From Leptodontidium sp. MPI-SDFR-AT-0119 (Eukaryota; Ascomycota; Leotiomycetes; Helotiales; Leptodontidiaceae), in the NCBI GenBank assembly GCA_020726505.1, contig JAHLEZ010000001.1:806001-870000 (forward strand): DNA of 64,000 nucleotides. Reading direction: 5' to 3'. The notes below the pieces were generated by a model, which ran no database searches, was not told the origin of the DNA, and saw only the letters and a list, made by a program, of their open reading frames with translations. A program made the position numbers and the translations under genes. Each line of letters starts with the position of its first letter. Within the stretch, counting starts at the first letter, position 1. Of the stretch, positions 59,454 to 64,000 are shown in pieces.

Positions 59454-59890
59454 TCAAGCACACCAACCAGCCATCGCCTCATTCCCATTCGTATACATCT
59501 CCCTCACCACTCTCTTCGTCTCAAACGGCATCTGCATACCCCCCCCTAACACCATCACACCCCTCATCCACAACCTCCCATCCTCCCCCTCACGAGACCT
59601 CGCAACAGTCAACCTCTCATCAGCAACATGCTCTATCTCCCCCGGCCGATAACCAAGCGCTCGAAACCGTATCTTCCACACTTCCACCGTTCGCGGCAGG
59701 GGACCTGGCCAAATACCTTCATTGAGATGCGTATTCTTTTCGAAATCAGCGAGGAAGTCTAGAAGAGCGGTAGTGCTCTGAGTAAATGTCGCTGGTGTTT
59801 GTGCAGGTGCAAAACGCATACACCCCTCCAATACACCACCGAAGCAGAAATGAGTGAATATCTGGCGTCTCTGAGGACCAAAATATGGTC
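59454..59890 (-). CDS. Hypothetical protein, C-terminal part; 5' structure unresolved
   Basis: A minus-strand frame from about 59877 to a stop at 59454 reads protein-like text: QRRQIFTHFCFGGVLEGCMR, FTQSTTALLDFLADFEKN, then IWPGPLPRTVEVWKIRFRAL and MPFETKRVVREMYTNG. An in-frame TGA lies just upstream (about 59896), preceded by TTTTGGTCCTCAG, a good splice acceptor. I therefore take this as the last exon of a longer gene, but found no convincing upstream exon. If translation starts at the internal ATG at 59831 the product is 125 aa. Family not recognised. It may be intact with a distant first exon, or a truncated remnant. Confidence 0.4.
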
Positions 59891-60077
59891 AGACGGACAT
59901 TGATAGTCATATTTACACCAGCTAGGATGCCAAGACCCGTTCTGAGGGAGAATCAACAGTCCATTCTACGGGTACGTCCCATGCCTATGCTGGGCACGCC
60001 TCGATATCATCCGGGATTCCGCCTGCTGGGTATATTAGACGAAGGTTATGAGAAAATTCCATAGTACTTTTCTTTTG

Positions 60078-60272
60078 TTTTTCGAGGCGTGTTTCTCGGC
60101 GTGAAGATTGTAGAGATTAGATTGTCGAAATTTGGAAATCTTACTTTTATTGAAAATGCGTGGAGTGGGGGTTTTTTTCTCGAGGTGTTTTCTCGGCGTG
60201 AAGATTGTAGAGGTTAGATTGTCGAAATTTGTAAATCATACTGTATTGAAATGCGTGGAGTGGGTGTTTTTT
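60078..60272. repeat. Two-copy imperfect tandem repeat, about 97 bp per unit
   Basis: Unit 1 (about 60078-60175) and unit 2 (about 60176-60272) share CTCGGCGTGAAGATTGTAGA, TTAGATTGTCGAAATTTG and ATGCGTGGAGTGGG in the same order with few mismatches. The pair lies between the orphan fragment and the 3' end of the Cys/His-cluster gene. Confidence 0.85.
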
Positions 60273-60282
60273 CAACTTTTGG

Positions 60283-60318
60283 ATATGGCTATGGATATGG
60301 ATATAGATATAGATATGA
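60283..60318. repeat. (GGATAT/AGATAT)n microsatellite at a gene 3' end
   Basis: Repeated ATGGATATGGATATAGATAT units at this position form, on the minus strand, the Tyr/Leu/Pro-rich last codons (YLYLYPYP) and stop of the neighbouring gene model. Confidence 0.7.
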
Positions 60319-61770
60319 ATCATACACCTCCCAAACTCGAGTCGCTTTAAAAGCTGTTATACTCCTCGGTTTGCTAGGTCCCTTTCGCACGCTGATAATA
60401 GACACTTCTTCGCTATCCCACATGAACGTCCCGCGGAGAGACAGGGTACCATCACCACTCCAACTGAATGTGGAAGAGGAGTTCTTGATATCACCTGTTG
60501 AATCCATGATGTCGGCGTGGGTATCTATCCCTCTCCATTTCAACTGCCAGCTCGGTGTCTCTCCATCTTCTAGGATACACTTCTTGTCGAATTACGCAAG
60601 TGGACAAACTCTTCCCATTTCTCTTTCCATTTCCCTCTCTTGACTAACAAAGACGGATCGTTTCCCACTCTTCTCTGAGAAAGAGGTGCCTTTCCTTCTG
60701 CAAATCGAAATCCAAGTTCAAGTCTATCTCACAGGATTCTGCCACATTCGCTTTCTTGCCCTCATCGAAAAGAAGATGTTTCTCCCGGTACAACATCACA
60801 AAAGCGACCTTCACACCACACTCCCCGCCGGCGATTTCTTATCGTGTTTAGAGCGCTGGAGCCCTCTGTGTAAAAGTCAGTTTGCCTAATCTTCAAAACC
60901 CGATTGAATTGCTTACTGGAAACTCTGCCCTTGACGGACTTACTGCCACTGCCACCGTTGCCCTTGGGAGGCTTCTTGTTGCCGCCGTCAACATTGCGAG
61001 ACTTGTATCCACCAATTCTATCATCCGAACCAGGAATATCTACACAGTCAGCGAGGTTTCAGGGCGTAGAGTGCTGTCTATCCTACCTCTCAAGCTGCAG
61101 TTCTTATGATCATGATGGCAACAGCAACAACCTCCCTTGAGGAACGGTTTACCATTAGTCTGCTGACCAGGAACGATCTTGCATGTATGGAAAGTTCCAG
61201 CACGAGGACGAGGTCTACCATCCCTCCAGAACTGCAAGGTACAACGTGTGCACGGAGTAGGAGCGGGGACACCAACAGCTTGACCCTGGGTTCCCTCGTA
61301 ACAGGATACCTGGGTTCCGTTGGCAGGACCATTTGCAGTGATGTGCGGATTTGGGGGTCCTCGCCAGTCTGCAAGCGCGGTTACCGTCATCAATCCCATC
61401 TCCGAAGCTTGTCTTGAACCACGGTATATCATGGCGTCGTAAGTAACTTGATCGATGGCAACCTGTGATGTCAATCAGTACGCCTGGTAGTTGTTAATAC
61501 GGGATCCCTTACACCTGCGGCGACCTAGAAACAGAATTAGCTGGGACACAAATGTGACTGAGAGAAGCAAGGGCTCACAGCTACAACTGGGTTACCTGGC
61601 TGAGCCTGTGAAGACTCCTGGTTAGCTACAACGATAAAAGAACTGGCAGAGAAGTAAGAGCGTACCTGCGCGAGACGGATACCATTTGCGGCAAGGTTAT
61701 TGACGTTGGCGGCCTAGATTGAAGGATTAGCTGCTGCATCTACCAGAGAATGAGCTGCGCAAAGTACCAT
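60289..61770 (-). CDS. Hypothetical protein with CCCCHH cluster, eight exons
   Basis: My model has exons 61770-61768 (ATG only), 61713-61666, 61605-61579, 61524-61513 (12 nt), 61462-61087, 61039-60917, 60837-60655 and 60569-60289. It gives 350 aa and closes in frame. The start reads M-AANVNNLAANGIRLAQ-AQPGNPVVA-VAAG-VAIDQVTYDA. The central region is Cys/His-rich: CTRCTLQFWRDGRPRPRAGT and GGCCCCHHDHKNC, suggesting metal binding. A Gly/Lys-rich linker (GGNKKPPKGNGGSGSKS) leads to a C-terminal part with FVMLYREKHLLFDEGKKAN and SSSTFSWSGDGTLSLRGTFM. I do not recognise the family. Exons 1-6 are fairly secure; the last two junctions (AAG acceptor at 60838, GTCTTT donor at 60654) are less so. Alternative acceptors at 60864 or 60866 would end the protein sooner, at 213 aa for 60864. 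Confidence 0.55.
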
Positions 61771-62489
61771 TGTTGTTTGTAGATGCTTTGGGATGATGTG
61801 GAAGAGCGCGAGATGAAGGAATGCGGTTGTCGTTGAGGTGCGAGATGCCTTGTTCGCGGTGTCGCGAATGTGATGTTGTGAAATGGTTCCAGTCTCGTCG
61901 CGATGGAAATTTCTACTCATGAGCAATGCTAGAGTAACCGATTCGAATGAAAGACACGCCTTACCTTCTTATTGGCCAATTTAATTCGAATGGGAATTTC
62001 TTAACAGCTCAGGACAAGGAAGGATATCACATGTTTCCAAGAGTAGAAGCCATGATGTTGCAATTGAGTAGTATTCTGTGTCTTGTTGAGAATAGGCCAT
62101 CGAAGCGAGTCACTCAACTCCAAACTAGAGTTAGAGCCTGAAGGTCAAGTATCTAGCTACTTTATATCATTTGAGGGTACCTAGAACCATATGTACAAAG
62201 CTCTGCAGGGTCCGAGAACGTGGAGGTCATGCCTTTGGGCTGTTCTTGATGCCCCCCAAACACTTCGAAGTTGTGCAACAATGAGTCTTTTTGACCCAAT
62301 TTGGTTTTGAAGGATCATACAATAAGACTACAGTCGGACCGCCTCAAAACCGACAATTTTAAGAATTAAGTAATATAATATATCTGTTTAATCCATCAGA
62401 TGCAATAAATTGCTAGCGTTCGAATGGACCCACTTTTAGCCTAATCGGGCTAGCGGTAAAGAAGTTATACTTATATAAGTAAGGTCTTG
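61771..62489. other. Intergenic region before the AT-rich block
   Basis: About 0.7 kb. It holds the presumed promoter of the Cys/His-cluster gene. A short plus-strand frame at 61947-62141 has no recognisable character. AT content rises sharply after about 62340. Confidence 0.45.
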
Positions 62490-63491
62490 GCGGGATCATT
62501 TTTTTTTGAGATTTTTATTTTATATTTATATGTTTTTTAAAAGTTATAATGAATATTATGCAATTCTTTTTGCTTCTAAATTCGTTATTAATTGTATTAT
62601 AGCATTCTATAAGAAAAAGAAGTTGGTATTATTAGTAGGACCCACTTAATTATTATAATATTTTTTTCTAGTAACGTTTTAAGTATTATTATTTTTTAAA
62701 TGATTAAATAATATATAAAAGTATAATATAATGATATAATATATTCTTATTAATTAAGTAGTATCTTAATAAGTGCTAATGCTTAGTCATTAGCGTATAT
62801 GTTACTGTGTTACAGCATAAGAGTCTTTCTTTGTTCACAGAATTTCTTCTTCCTTAAATATTAATAACTTCGCTTACCTCAATACTTAATAATTATGGCT
62901 AATCAAGCGACAATTATCTGTAAGTAATTAATCCATTTGAAAGAGCATTATTAATAGTATATTTTACGCTAGTCGTATCAGGAGACTTTTATAACTCTCG
63001 ACGATTCTCTATTAGAGAGAGCTACAATATTAAATATCGAACGATTACTTCTCAATTAAGTCGCTTCCTTAGAGGCAGAGGTATATTTAATTTAATCTAT
63101 TTGATATTATAATATATAATTAACTTAATTTATAGGTCTATCTTTATATTATCTCTCTTCAAACGAAGTTAATATAACAATTGAGATACACGTTAGTTGA
63201 GTTACAGAAGCTTCTAAAGAACTAATTAAAGCTTTATTACAAAAGAATAAGAGGGTTAGGGCTACTATTATTAGGGGAGGTTAAAAGTAGATTATAAATA
63301 ACGATTTTGGCGTATCTTGTCGTTAGTTTAGAGGAGTTATAACCTTTGAGATAATAGAGTTAGACGAAGGTTTTAAGACAAAGTCAGAGAGAGAGATACC
63401 TGATTCTTAAGAGGATTCTAAATAAAGCACTTTTATAACTGCTAAGCTAGCTACCGCGCTAGCAAATAAATACAAAATCTAACTAATAAAA
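62490..63491. mobile_element. AT-rich RIP-like block with decayed transposon sequence
   Basis: Base composition here is strikingly AT- and TpA-rich compared with the rest of the window. From 62895 a plus-strand broken frame can be read: MANQATII, a GTAAGT intron-like stretch, then SGDFYNSRRFSIRESYN and, after another AT-rich intron-like gap ending at 63135, LYYLSSNEVNITIEIHVS followed by stops, ASKELIKALLQKNKRVRATI, and more stops. It runs towards the minus-strand transposase fragment. This looks like a mobile element degraded by C-to-T mutation (RIP). Confidence 0.6.
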
Positions 63492-64000
63492 TCAAGCTAA
63501 CTCGTCAACCTCTACTTGGTTCTTTGGGACTATATCAAACTCCTTCATCATAATCTCAGAGATAGTTCTATGGCCACTCTGTTTCTTTACACACCACGCA
63601 GTTTGCTTAAAGCTAAGCCCCTTTCGGTAAGCATCCATAAAGCGTGAAGCTCTATTAATATATCTGCGTAGCGTATCAAGAGGACAAGAATTCAAAGCTT
63701 TTAAAGCTACTTCTTTAGCCTAAAGGTTTATTAGTTATTAAATTTTAAAATAAGTTAATAACTTACTTCTGGAAAAGTCTCTTTCCAAACCTGTCGATAT
63801 AAGTTCTTACAAAACGCCCAATACATCTCAATCGGGTTTAGCTCGCAGTGAAACTTCGGTAAAAAGAGACACTTATGACCCCTAGACAAGAGTAGCTCTT
63901 CAAGAGCCGACTTTTGTTCAAAGAAGTCTTTGTGATTAGCTAAAATCCTCGCCAAGCAACAAGTAGCAACCTTTTTTGAAGGCCAAGAAAGAATATTAGT
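63492..64000 (-). CDS. DDE superfamily endonuclease (transposase), C-terminal part, cut by window edge
   Basis: Two exons are visible: 64000-63767 and 63719-63492, joined across a 47-bp intron with GTAAGT donor. The frame is open to the right edge, so the start is missing. The readable part has FFEQKSALEELLLSRGHKCL, FLPKFHCELNPIEMYWAFCK, then after the intron LDTLRRYINRASRFMDAYRK. The LPKFHCELNPIEMYW motif contains the third catalytic residue of fungal DDE transposases of this type. The visible 150 or so codons are free of stops, unlike the neighbouring AT-rich block, so this copy may be younger or less RIP-affected. Whether the upstream part is intact cannot be seen. Confidence 0.75.

Overview
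The window is nuclear DNA of a filamentous ascomycete (Pezizomycotina; the gene content and transposon style would suit Leotiomycetes, but that rank is a guess). Evidence: almost every gene is split by introns of about 47-60 bp with GTAAGT-like donors and CTAAC-type branch sites. It carries a head-to-head pair of myosin-type chitin synthases, an Arb1 siRNA-chaperone subunit, and transposons whose stop codons look like repeat-induced point mutation (RIP). I rebuilt exon structures by hand from splice sites and frame, and most models close exactly in frame.

Layout. 1-0.6 kb: 5' part of a GH55 beta-1,3-glucanase gene (minus). 1.5-2.5 kb: a 2EXR-domain protein. 3.3-17.3 kb: two divergent chitin synthases (CsmB-like on minus, CsmA-like with an intact myosin P-loop on plus) sharing a 2.7-kb intergenic promoter. 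18.2-18.9 kb: a small secreted protein made of two near-identical six-cysteine modules, with phase-0 introns at the same place in each module and dibasic sites after each. 18.9-22.6 kb: gene-poor, with decayed coding remnants. 22.6-30 kb: a SUN-domain (Sad1-like) protein, UDP-glucose 4-epimerase and a zeta-crystallin-like quinone oxidoreductase. 30.6 kb: a small Zn2Cys6-type protein whose zinc cluster is split by 24 nt with splice-site edges.

34.2-47.0 kb looks like a small catabolic gene cluster: MFS sugar permease, aldo-keto reductase, NTF2/flavin monooxygenase, a 16-exon Zn2Cys6 regulator, and a Gfo/Idh/MocA (inositol-dehydrogenase-like) oxidoreductase. Three of its promoter regions carry recurring TCCGATGT / CCGATAGG / CCGGTGCAAAC elements, including a perfect 8-bp dyad. 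I infer that the cluster's own regulator may bind these.

47.8-51.3 kb is a complete but dead Tc1/mariner-type transposon: about 48-bp terminal inverted repeats, TA flanks, a transposase with two nonsense codons, and a long decayed second ORF on the other strand. 51.7-61.8 kb: a prolyl 4-hydroxylase-like dioxygenase, Arb1, an inositol polyphosphate multikinase, an orphan C-terminal fragment, a tandem repeat, and an eight-exon Cys/His-cluster protein of unknown function. The right end (62.5-64 kb) is an AT-rich, RIP-like block running into the C-terminal part of another DDE transposase.
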